DNA from: Arboricoccus pini
GTDB lineage: Bacteria > Pseudomonadota > Alphaproteobacteria > Geminicoccales > Geminicoccaceae
Direction: 5' to 3'
Assembly (NCBI RefSeq): GCF_900187945.1
Contig: NZ_FYEH01000001.1
Span: 62,001 to 126,000, forward strand
Length of the DNA: 64,000 nucleotides
Shown here: positions 46,743 to 54,491 of the stretch, one piece after another
Numbering within the stretch: position 1 is the first letter of the stretch
How the letters are laid out: each line of letters begins with the position of its first letter
Made by a program: the position numbers and the translations under genes
The notes under the pieces: model-generated
Told to the model about the DNA's origin: nothing
Databases searched by the model: none
Seen by the model: only the letters and a program-made list of their open reading frames with translations

Positions 46743-48161
46743 ATGGATGATAATTTATCTTACGACCTGTTTGCCAGAGCGGCAAGGCTCGTGGCCGACT
46801 ATCGCGAAGGCGTCGCGGCAGGCCCCCAGTGTCCTGCGCACGACTATAAGGCCGCGCTCGCCAGTTTCGCCGGGCCGACACCCGAGACGGGTGAGCCCGC
46901 GCGCGATGTCATCGACGACCTGGCAAAGCGGGCCACCCCCGGCCTCCACGCCGTCACCGGCGATCGCTTCTTTGGCTGGGTGATGGGTGCCTCGCATCCG
47001 GTCGGCGTGGCGGCCGACATGCTGACCTCGGGCTGGGGCCAGAATGCCGGCAACCATCTGGCAGCCCCGGCGACGGCGGCGGCCGAGACCGTGTCGGCCG
47101 GCTGGCTGCTCGACATTCTGGGACTACCGGCAGAGGCCTCGGTCGGTTTCGTCACCGGCGCCAGCGTCGCCAACAGCGTGGCCCTGGCGGCCGCCCGCCA
47201 GGAATTGTTGCGGCGTCTTGGCTACGATCTCGCCAAGAAGGGCCAGTTCGGCGCGCCACCCATCCGTGTCCTCCTGGGAGAAGAGGCGCACGCCACTGTC
47301 CTCTCGGCCCTGCGCTATCTGGGCTTTGGCGAGGCGCAACTGCAAAGGGTGGCCACGGACGCTCAGGGCTCGATGCTCCCCCAGGCAGCCGAGGCCGCCA
47401 TCCGTGCCGCCCATGACTGGCCGGCTTTGATCGTCGTCACCCAGGCGGGTCAGATCAATACAGGTGCCTTCGACCCCCATCCGGCCATCATCGCGATAGC
47501 GCGCCGCCATCCGAACGCCTGGGTGCATGTCGATGGCGCCTTCGGCCTCTGGGCGCGTGCGACACCCCGCTATCGCCATCTGGCGCAGGCCGTGGACGAG
47601 GCGGATTCCTGGGCCACAGACGGCCATAAATGGCTCCAGCTGCCCTTCGACAGCGGCTTTGCCATCGTCCGCGACGCGGTCGCACACGGCCGCGCCCTGA
47701 CGACGGCTGCCAGCTACCTGCCGACCAGCGAGGCCGGCGATCGCGATCCTTCGCACTATGTTCCCGAGCTGTCGCGTCGCGCGCGCGGTTTTGCGACCTT
47801 CGCCATGCTTCGCCATCTGGGTCGGGCCGGGATCGCCCGCATGGTCGAGCGCCATTGCAGCCTTGCCCACGCCATGGCGGCAAGGCTGGCCGCCGAGCCC
47901 GGCATCACGATCCTGAACGAGGTTGTCTTGAACCAGGTGGCTGTCCGCTTCGGCGACGCTGAGCCCGGGATTACGGGCGATGAAGCAACCAGGCGGACAA
48001 TCGCGCGCGTGCAGGCGCAGGGCCGATGCTTCGCCGGCGGCGCGCTCTGGCGGGACCGCTGGATCATGCGACTCTCGCTGATCAGCTTTCCGATCTCGAC
48101 CCAATCGATCGCCGTAGCGGCGGACGCGATCATCGCCGCCTGGCGCGAGGTGCAAGGCTAA
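46743..48161 (+). CDS. Group II PLP-dependent decarboxylase
   Basis: A 472-residue PLP enzyme of the aromatic-amino-acid/glutamate decarboxylase superfamily. The PLP lysine is Lys296 in DGHKWLQLPFD, preceded by HVDGAFGLWA. The substrate (for example tyrosine, tryptophan or a dicarboxylic amino acid) is not evident. GGAGGGGAACGAA precedes ATG 46743. It is divergent from fba with 214 bases between them, and stands alone. Confidence 0.9.
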   Translation: MDDNLSYDLFARAARLVADYREGVAAGPQCPAHDYKAALASFAGPTPETGEPARDVIDDLAKRATPGLHAVTGDRFFGWVMGASHPVGVAADMLTSGWGQNAGNHLAAPATAAAETVSAGWLLDILGLPAEASVGFVTGASVANSVALAAARQELLRRLGYDLAKKGQFGAPPIRVLLGEEAHATVLSALRYLGFGEAQLQRVATDAQGSMLPQAAEAAIRAAHDWPALIVVTQAGQINTGAFDPHPAIIAIARRHPNAWVHVDGAFGLWARATPRYRHLAQAVDEADSWATDGHKWLQLPFDSGFAIVRDAVAHGRALTTAASYLPTSEAGDRDPSHYVPELSRRARGFATFAMLRHLGRAGIARMVERHCSLAHAMAARLAAEPGITILNEVVLNQVAVRFGDAEPGITGDEATRRTIARVQAQGRCFAGGALWRDRWIMRLSLISFPISTQSIAVAADAIIAAWREVQG

Positions 48162-48536
48162 GGTGAGATTTGCCCTCGACTGCTGATCCCGGCCGCCCCG
48201 TTTGAGCTCAGGGACGCCCAGGCAAGTTGTCGCCGAGGACGTACCGGCCGACGCGCGGCCGGTCGAGGAGTGGAACCGCTGGCTTGGGGAAAATTCGGCG
48301 CTCTCCGCCAGCTGCCCGACAACCGTGATCGTGCCCGGTCCGAACGACGCCCGGAAGACCTGCCGTCTTGCGTGTTCCGCGCTCGCCGAATCCCGCGAAA
48401 CCGGCCAACGGCGAAGCTGCCAGCCGGCAAGGATCGGCCCCCGCCGATGGCGAGGAAGGGGACAATTTGACTACTCGCGGCGATGGCGGCGGGTTGATTA
48501 GACGCTTCGGGGCGTGCCCAGGCCGACGATACCTGC
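48162..48536. other. Intergenic region downstream of the PLP decarboxylase
   Basis: This 375-base gap lies between the converging ends of the decarboxylase gene and the secreted-protein gene. Frames on both strands are composition-driven. I see no clear terminator, repeat or promoter here. Confidence 0.5.
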
Positions 48537-49223
48537 TCAGTGTTTGGCCAGCAGGCTGCGCCGGTAGAAGCCGGTGAAGGTCACGTTTGCCCCGCCACAC
48601 TGATCATTGTCCCGGACCAGGAGATAGGGGCCGCGCCGGACCATGTTCACCCGGCAGTCGAGTTCGTCGCCGGCTTCGAAGGGGAGCGTCTCGCCATCGC
48701 CCACCGTGAAGGCGATGGCGCCATTAACAGGACTGGCCACACCGTCGAGATTGCCGGTGTGGACGCTGCCGCCGCGCCATACAGCATCGCCGTGGATCGC
48801 GAAGCCGTTGCCCTTGGACTGGATGACGATGTCGTTATCGTACATCGTCCATGTTCCCACCCAGTCCCGGGGACGCTGCACATCAGCAGGGGCGGTCTCC
48901 AAGGCCGCCATCGGCAGCCATTCATTCAGAGCCTTGCCGTTGGCTGTGACGTAGCCCGTGCAGACATAGGCCCCCTGCGCATCGCCGGTCAGCACAACGT
49001 CGCCTTTGACGAGATAGCTTTTCGACTGACATCCCGCACTCTCGTTGGGACAGCCTTTGACGAGTGCATCGTCCTCGACGAAGTGCAGCTTGGCGGGCTC
49101 CACGATCGCGACATTAGCATTCGTCGCATTGATGTCGCCAAAACCACATCCGGCCGATACCGCCGTCGGCATGACGGCTGCCGCGACCAAGAATAGACTG
49201 ATCGACGCCAGGCAAAGCTTCAT
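48537..49223 (-). CDS. Secreted cysteine-rich unknown protein
   Basis: A 228-residue protein with a classical signal peptide (cleavage after AVSA, about residue 24) and six cysteines in the mature part (GCGF, GCPN, GCQS, VCTG, DCRV, QCGG), which could form three disulfides in the periplasm. A central VKGDVVLTG...YVTANGKALNEW region resembles a bacterial SH3-like module. No family is recognised. Its upstream region carries the three 30-base hairpin repeats at 49280. Confidence 0.7.
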   Translation of the reverse strand: MKLCLASISLFLVAAAVMPTAVSAGCGFGDINATNANVAIVEPAKLHFVEDDALVKGCPNESAGCQSKSYLVKGDVVLTGDAQGAYVCTGYVTANGKALNEWLPMAALETAPADVQRPRDWVGTWTMYDNDIVIQSKGNGFAIHGDAVWRGGSVHTGNLDGVASPVNGAIAFTVGDGETLPFEAGDELDCRVNMVRRGPYLLVRDNDQCGGANVTFTGFYRRSLLAKH

Positions 49224-49279
49224 ATTCGCTCATGGTCCGGTTTCGAGGATCAGTTGGGCACGATGTTCGGCGCAGTCCC

Positions 49280-49369
49280 CGAAGATGGGCCTCACGGCCT
49301 ATCCTGCCCCGAAAATGGGTCTTGTAGCCCATTTTCCCTCGAAAATGGGTCTTGCATCCCATTCGCCTC
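49280..49369. repeat. Three 30-base hairpin repeats
   Basis: Units start at 49280, 49310 and 49340. Each folds on itself: unit 1 GATGGGC/GCCTATC, unit 2 AAAATGGG/CCCATTTT (49312-49319 with 49328-49335), unit 3 AATGGG/CCCATT. The right arm of unit 2 also pairs perfectly with the left arm of unit 3 (49328-49335 with 49342-49349), so two folds compete. The repeats sit upstream of the secreted-protein gene and downstream of the hydrolase gene. The 30-base period equals ten codons, but the translated frames are not credible. Confidence 0.85.
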
Positions 49370-49462
49370 ATGGATCACAGGCCGACCATCACCGTCAAGC
49401 CAGTTCCTCTGACGGAAGTTTCCTCCGCCGCCCATGCCGTCGGTAGGTCCCCGGCACTGCAG

Positions 49463-50290
49463 CTAGGCGGCGGCCTCGATGATGAGGTCGCTCACTTCCC
49501 GCGCATGCGAGATCAGCGACAGATGTGAGGCCCGCAGCTCGATGGTCTTGGCCTTCATGCGGGCGGCAAGGAAGCGCTCGAACTCGGGTGAGATCGTCCG
49601 GTCGTTGGTCGAGACGGCATACCAGGACGGCTTCGAGTGCCAGGCTGCCTCGGTGGTCCTGGCATCAAAGAGCGTGTCAGCGATCCTGCCCTGACAGGCA
49701 TAGAGGACGCGTGCCCTGGCAGGCTCGATGTCACCGGCGAAATCCTCGAGGAAGGCAGCCTCGCTCAGTTGGGCAAAGCCGCCCGCATGGACGAGCCCGG
49801 CACTGGCTGGCGGCTTTGGATAGCGTGCCGCCAGGGACGCGAAGTCCTCGCCGGCGTCCGGCGCGCGCGCCGCCACATAGACCAGCGAGGCCACCTTCGG
49901 GTGGACGCCCGCCTCGCTGATCACCGTGCCGCCCCAGGAATGGGCGACCAGGACCGTCGGGCCGTCCTGGAGATCGAGGATGCGCCGCGTGGCGGCGACG
50001 TCGTCGGCCAGCGAGGTCAGCGGGTTCTGCACGGCTGTGGCATTCAGGCCCGCTCGCTGCAGCCGACCGATGACGTCGCTCCAGCAGGAGCCGTCGGCAT
50101 AGGCGCCGTGCACCAGGACCGCGTTCTTGATGCCGTGCCCGGCGGATGCCGGCCTTGCCGCATGGGCGGTGCCGGCATCCAGGGCGAGAAGGCCGCTAAG
50201 TCCAGCCAGCGCCAGGCCAAAGCCGCGCCGGCTGGCACGGATGCCATCTGTTGCCTGGCCGGGCGCGGGGATGGTGTCGATCGGGGTCAT
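49463..50290 (-). CDS. Tat-exported alpha/beta hydrolase
   Basis: A 275-residue alpha/beta hydrolase with a twin-arginine signal (SRRGFGLALAG, Arg21-Arg22). The nucleophile is Ser118 in AHSWGG, the oxyanion HG is in VHGAYADG, and the catalytic His is near HLSLISHA close to the end. The closest known relatives are esterase-like (EstC/RutD-type) proteins; the substrate is unknown. It faces away from the ECF sigma gene, 170 bases between the starts, so both may share a promoter region. Confidence 0.85.
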   Translation of the reverse strand: MTPIDTIPAPGQATDGIRASRRGFGLALAGLSGLLALDAGTAHAARPASAGHGIKNAVLVHGAYADGSCWSDVIGRLQRAGLNATAVQNPLTSLADDVAATRRILDLQDGPTVLVAHSWGGTVISEAGVHPKVASLVYVAARAPDAGEDFASLAARYPKPPASAGLVHAGGFAQLSEAAFLEDFAGDIEPARARVLYACQGRIADTLFDARTTEAAWHSKPSWYAVSTNDRTISPEFERFLAARMKAKTIELRASHLSLISHAREVSDLIIEAAA

Positions 50291-50460
50291 GCGCTCTACT
50301 TCCATGGGTTCACGTGCGAGCGGCCGCCAAGTGCGGTCCGAATGCCTATTCGCGCCGGCAGCGGCGATCGCACGGGTCTCACGCGTTCGTGATCGATCCT
50401 GACCCGGCCGCGCCGGCTTGGCGCATTGCGTGACGGGGCCGGGCGGCGAATGGGTGGTCC

Positions 50461-51036
50461 ATGGATGACTGGGAGCAGAGCTGGTCGGCGGCGATGCGGG
50501 CCGAGCGACGGGGCGATGCCGCCACCTATGCCTGGCTGTTGGGCGAGGTGGCGGCCTATCTGCGGCCGCGCCTTTGCCAGCGCCTTGCCCGACTGGGGCA
50601 GGGGCCGGACCTCGCGGAGGACATCCTGCAGGAGGTGCTCTTGGGCATTCACCTGAAGCGCCACACCTGGGAGGTGGACCGGCCCTTCACGCCCTGGCTG
50701 GCCGGCATCGTCCGCTACAAGCTCATGGATGTGACGCGCCGCGTGCGGCGCGAGGCCGGGCGCCGCTACGTGCCCGAGGTGGCGGAGTGGTTCGAGGCGA
50801 TCGCAGCACCGATCGAGGACCTGGACGCTCGGCTCATCGACAAGGAGAAGCCCTTGGCCGACCTGCCGCACAAGGAGAGCGACGTCGTTCGGGCGTTGGC
50901 GATCGAGGGCGCTTCGGTCGGGACCACGGCCCGGCGTCTGTCGATCAGCGACGGTGCCGTGCGCCTTCTCTTCCATCGGGCGCTCGCGCGCATCCGCGGC
51001 CGTGCTGTCCAGGCGCTCAAGGATATCGGTTCATGA
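50461..51036 (+). CDS. ECF RNA polymerase sigma factor
   Basis: A 191-residue extracytoplasmic-function sigma factor with region 2 (EDILQEVLLGIHLKRHTW, then PWLAGIVRYKLMD) and region 4 (LSISDGAVRLLFHRALARIR). It overlaps the next gene, a NrsF-type anti-sigma factor, by four bases; this pairing is that of the SigF/ECF16-like group known from Caulobacter, where it answers metal and oxidative stress. I cannot identify its target promoter here. Confidence 0.9.
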   Translation: MDDWEQSWSAAMRAERRGDAATYAWLLGEVAAYLRPRLCQRLARLGQGPDLAEDILQEVLLGIHLKRHTWEVDRPFTPWLAGIVRYKLMDVTRRVRREAGRRYVPEVAEWFEAIAAPIEDLDARLIDKEKPLADLPHKESDVVRALAIEGASVGTTARRLSISDGAVRLLFHRALARIRGRAVQALKDIGS

Positions 51037-51671
51037 GCACGCCCGAGGCGACCGACCAGCTGATGGCCAAGCTGGCCGCCCAGTCGGGCCAAGCCGTCCA
51101 GCCCTGGCCGCTTTGCCGCCGCCTTTGCCTCGCGGCTTTGGTCTCGCTGGGCGGCGTGGCGCTGCTGGCGGCCTCCCTCCTGGGCGTGCGGCCGGATTTC
51201 ATGGCCAGCCTTGCGACGACAAGGCAGATTTTCAAGATCGGCGCGGTCCTGGCCCTGGCGCTGGGGGCGCTGACGCTGGCCCTGGCGGCCGCCCGGCCGG
51301 AGCGCGGTCGTCCGGTCATTCAGGCACTTCTGCCCGGGCTCGTCTTGCTCCTTCTGGGGGCAGCCCTCGACCCGTCTGGCTCGCTCTGGGGGCGCGGGCC
51401 GACCTCGCCGCTCTTTTGCCTCGGGGCAATCCTGGGGCTGGCGCTCCTGCCCTTCGTCCTGATCTTCATCACCTTGCGCCACGAGGCGCCGGCCCGGCCC
51501 GGTTACGCCGGTGGCGCGGCCGGCCTCCTGGCAGGCCTTCTCAGCGCGCTTGGCTATACGATCGCCTGCCGGGCGGATTCAGGCCTCTTCGTTGCCGTCT
51601 GGTATGGGCTGGCGATCCTGCTCGTGACCCTGGCGGGCACCGTTCTCGGCCGGCGCCTGCTCGCCTGGTAG
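51033..51671 (+). CDS. nrsF: NrsF (DUF1109) membrane anti-sigma factor
   Basis: A 212-residue inner-membrane protein with six predicted helices, matching DUF1109/NrsF. The carboxyl half (GGAAGLLAGLLSALGYTIAC, then VAVWYGLAILLV) is typical of the family. The cysteine in IACRADSG fits the conserved redox/metal cysteine. It should hold the sigma factor inactive until the stress signal arrives. The ATG overlaps the sigma stop. The last 93 bases lie over the end of the convergent gene at 51579. Confidence 0.88.
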   Translation: MSTPEATDQLMAKLAAQSGQAVQPWPLCRRLCLAALVSLGGVALLAASLLGVRPDFMASLATTRQIFKIGAVLALALGALTLALAAARPERGRPVIQALLPGLVLLLLGAALDPSGSLWGRGPTSPLFCLGAILGLALLPFVLIFITLRHEAPARPGYAGGAAGLLAGLLSALGYTIACRADSGLFVAVWYGLAILLVTLAGTVLGRRLLAW

Positions 51672-52049
51672 CGCCGCCAGATAGAGGGCAAGGCGTCTGG
51701 CCCCTCGGTCGCGCGCCTCGAGGGCCATGACGGGCTCGGGGATCGCGTCCAGGACAAGAGCACCCTTTTGGGCTGCCATGTCCCGCAGCCGCGCCAGGAT
51801 CGCTGGCTGGCCCTTATAGCAAAGCCAGGCAAGGCCGGTGCGCAGGCCCGCCATGAGGGTGCCGGCCTCGTCGCCGCAATCAGCCAGGAGGGGGACACCC
51901 AGCGCCTCTTCCAAGGCTCGGACATAACCGACGCCCAGATAGGAGAGGGCGCCCTCGGCCGTCGCCAGCCGCACCGTGGTACCCCTGGCCGCTGCTAGGT
52001 CCAGGACGGCCCGGCCCTGCTCGAGATCATGGATACGAACGGTGAGCAT
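51579..52049 (-). CDS. Hypothetical protein downstream of pgk
   Basis: A 156-residue protein whose first 125 residues are compact and alpha/beta-like (TVRIHDLEQGRAVLDLAAAR, with PLLADCGDEAGTLMAGLRTG). No family is recognised by me. The carboxyl tail of about 30 residues is Gln/Glu-rich and lies antisense to nrsF, so it may be a chance read-through. It follows pgk by 18 bases and is probably co-transcribed with it. Confidence 0.65.
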   Translation of the reverse strand: MLTVRIHDLEQGRAVLDLAAARGTTVRLATAEGALSYLGVGYVRALEEALGVPLLADCGDEAGTLMAGLRTGLAWLCYKGQPAILARLRDMAAQKGALVLDAIPEPVMALEARDRGARRLALYLAALPGEQAPAENGARQGHEQDRQPIPDGNEEA

Positions 52050-52067
52050 AAGGCGACCTTGATCGGG

Positions 52068-53267
52068 TCAGTCCTGCCGCAGGGCGGTGATGCCCGGCAA
52101 TTCCTTGCCTTCCAGCCATTCGAGGAAAGCGCCGCCGGCTGTCGAGACGTAGGAGAATTTATGGAGCACGCCCGCATGGGCCAGGGCCGCCACCGTGTCG
52201 CCGCCGCCGGCCACGGTGGTCAGCTTGCCCTCCTCGGTCAGCCTCGCCGCCGTCTGGGCCACCGCCACCGTCGCCTTGTCGAAAGGCGGGATCTCGAAGG
52301 CGCCAAGCGGTCCGTTCCAAAGCAGCGTCTTGCAGGCCAGGAGCGTCTTCTCGATCGCATCGATCGACACCTGGCCGACATCCAAGATCATGTCGTCCGC
52401 ACCGACCTCGCTGACCGAGACCGTCTTGGAGGGTGCGTTCGCCTCGAATTTGGTGGCGACGACGCCATCAGACGGGAGCACGAGCTCGACACTCCGGCTC
52501 TTGGCCTGGGCCGCGATCTCGTTGGCCTTCGCCGTCAGATCCTTCTCCGCCAGCGACTTGCCGATCGAGAGCCCCTCGGCCAGGAGGAAGGTATTGGCCA
52601 TGCCGCCGCCGATGATGATCTTGTCGACGCGGTCCAGGAGATTGCCCAAGACATCGAGCTTGGTCGAGACCTTGGCCCCGCCGACCAGGGCCGCCGCCGG
52701 GCGGGCGGCACCACCCAGCGCCTTCTCCAGCGCCTCGAGCTCGGTCTGCAACAGCCGGCCGGCATAGGCCGGTAGATCCGCCGTGATGCCGACGACCGAG
52801 GCGTGCGCCCGGTGCGAGCAGGAGAAGGCATCGTTGACATAGATGTCGCCCAGCGAGGCCAGCGCCTTGGCGAAGGCCGGGTCGTTCTTCTCCTCGCCCG
52901 CATGGAAGCGGAGATTCTCAAGCAGCGCGATCTCCCCGTCCTTCAGCGCGCCGACCACGGCCTCCGCCGCAGGGCCGACGCAATCATCGGCGAAGGCCAC
53001 CTTCGTGCCGGCCAGGACCTGTGAGAGGGTCTCGGCAATGGGCCTCAGGCTCATCGAGCTCTCGACGCGGCCCTTGGGCCGGCCGAAATGCGAGATGACG
53101 ATGACCTTGGCCCCCTTGCCGGCCAATTCCTTCAAGGTTTGGGCGCCGCGCTCGATGCGGGTGGCATCGGTCACCCGGCCATCGGCCATCGGCACGTTGA
53201 AATCGACGCGCACGATGACGCGCTTGCCCTTGGCGTCCAGCCCGTCCAGCTTCTTGAAATCGGCCAT
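52068..53267 (-). CDS. pgk: Phosphoglycerate kinase
   Basis: Glycolytic/gluconeogenic kinase, 399 residues, interconverting 1,3-bisphosphoglycerate and 3-phosphoglycerate with ATP. Conserved segments: [11 protein letters not shown] near the start, ISHFGRPKG, and a GGGDTVAAL nucleotide loop near the end. ATG 53267 is chosen as the family start. It is separated from gap by about 3.5 kb of membrane-protein genes, though pgk usually follows gap in related genomes. Confidence 0.97.
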   Translation of the reverse strand: MADFKKLDGLDAKGKRVIVRVDFNVPMADGRVTDATRIERGAQTLKELAGKGAKVIVISHFGRPKGRVESSMSLRPIAETLSQVLAGTKVAFADDCVGPAAEAVVGALKDGEIALLENLRFHAGEEKNDPAFAKALASLGDIYVNDAFSCSHRAHASVVGITADLPAYAGRLLQTELEALEKALGGAARPAAALVGGAKVSTKLDVLGNLLDRVDKIIIGGGMANTFLLAEGLSIGKSLAEKDLTAKANEIAAQAKSRSVELVLPSDGVVATKFEANAPSKTVSVSEVGADDMILDVGQVSIDAIEKTLLACKTLLWNGPLGAFEIPPFDKATVAVAQTAARLTEEGKLTTVAGGGDTVAALAHAGVLHKFSYVSTAGGAFLEWLEGKELPGITALRQD

Positions 53268-53376
53268 ATTTCCTATTCTCCGAACACCTGTTCTTGGCAA
53301 AAGGGCGTAGGCGCTAGCCCCGCCCGTGTCCATGTGACTGGCGACCCCACTGCCCGAACGGGCGGCATTCCTGACC

Positions 53377-53703
53377 TCAGGACCAGCGCGCGCCTGAAAG
53401 AATGATCCCGGCGCCGGCCAGGCAAAGGAGGGCGCCCAGCAGGTCCGGCCGCTCTGGCCGCACGCCCTCGACGGCCCAGAGCCAGAGGAGTGAGGTGGCG
53501 ATATAGATGCCGCCATAGGCGGCAAAGGCGCGGCCGGCAAGCTCGCTCCCGGCCAGAGTGAGAAGGCAGGCGAAGAGCACCAGCGCCACTATGCCGGGCA
53601 CGATCCAAAGGGGCGAGCGGTCCAGCCGCAGCCACGACCAGAAGGCAAAGCAGCCGGCGATCTCGAGCAGGGCCGCCGCCACGAAGACAAGACTAGTGCG
53701 CAT
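53377..53703 (-). CDS. ynfA: YnfA family membrane protein
   Basis: A 108-residue, four-helix inner-membrane protein of the YnfA/UPF0060 family: [15 protein letters not shown] at the start, [19 protein letters not shown] in the middle, and [11 protein letters not shown] at the end. Some members are small drug efflux pumps; the function here is unproven. Confidence 0.92.
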   Translation of the reverse strand: MRTSLVFVAAALLEIAGCFAFWSWLRLDRSPLWIVPGIVALVLFACLLTLAGSELAGRAFAAYGGIYIATSLLWLWAVEGVRPERPDLLGALLCLAGAGIILSGARWS

Positions 53704-53786
53704 GGCTTCCCTTTTTCCGCCGCGGCCGACTAAGCTTTGGCGCTCCGAGCTTGCCTCGGCCGCCGGCTTCTGGCGAGATCGCCCGC

Positions 53787-54461
53787 ATGTCCGACTTATT
53801 CATCCTCATGCCCTATTACGTGGGCGTGGTCGCACTCGGCATTCTGCCGATCATGAATCCCTTCAGTACCGTGCCCCTGGTGATCGCCCTGACGCGCGAC
53901 GCCTCGCCCGAGGAGCGGTCGCGTCAGATCCGCATGGCGGTTTTCTACGCGGCCGCGATCCTGGTCTGCTTTCTCCTGGCGGGCAATGCGATCATCGCCC
54001 TCTTTGGCATCTCGCTGGCCGGCATCCGCATCGCTGGCGGCCTCATCATCATGGCGCTGGGCTTTCGCATGCTCTTTTCGGGCGAGAATGCGAGCCATCC
54101 CTCCGAGGAGACGGCCCAGGCCGCCAAGCGGAATGATCAGCCGGACATCGCCTTCACACCCCTGGCCATGCCCAGCATGTCGGGGCCGGGCTCGATCGCG
54201 GCCGTGCTCAGCTATGGCTCGCAGATTCCAGCCGATCACGAGATCTTTGGCTATGTCGTCATCATCCTGGGCATCGCCCTCACGCTCCTCGTCGCGTGGC
54301 TGATCCTGGCTTCCTCCTTCAGCATCGCCCGCGTCCTCGGCCGCAACGGCGTCCTGGCGCTGACCAAGATCATGGGCTTTCTCTTGATGTGCATCGCCGT
54401 TCAGTTCGTGGCCTCGGGCGTGCACGATTTCATCATAAGCTGGGGCTTTAGTACGACCTGA
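53787..54461 (+). CDS. MarC family integral membrane protein
   Basis: A 224-residue, six-helix inner-membrane protein of the MarC/UPF0056 family. The [15 protein letters not shown] start and the [18 protein letters not shown] central segment, conserved in the family, are present. The role is unknown; MarC is no longer thought to be an antibiotic-resistance protein. ATG 53787 starts the conserved part. Confidence 0.9.
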   Translation: MSDLFILMPYYVGVVALGILPIMNPFSTVPLVIALTRDASPEERSRQIRMAVFYAAAILVCFLLAGNAIIALFGISLAGIRIAGGLIIMALGFRMLFSGENASHPSEETAQAAKRNDQPDIAFTPLAMPSMSGPGSIAAVLSYGSQIPADHEIFGYVVIILGIALTLLVAWLILASSFSIARVLGRNGVLALTKIMGFLLMCIAVQFVASGVHDFIISWGFSTT

Positions 54462-54491
54462 GTCCCCCGTTCGAGCCCAAGGAGAATAATT

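Noticed and set aside
49280-49369. CRISPR array
   Set aside because: There are only three directly adjacent 30-base units with no unique spacers between them and no cas genes.
49045-49446. Plus- and minus-strand frames running through the 30-base repeats, giving ten-residue peptide repeats
   Set aside because: The 30-base period keeps frames open by construction; the rest of each frame is out-of-frame sequence of neighbouring genes. Conserved pairing argues for RNA/DNA structure instead.
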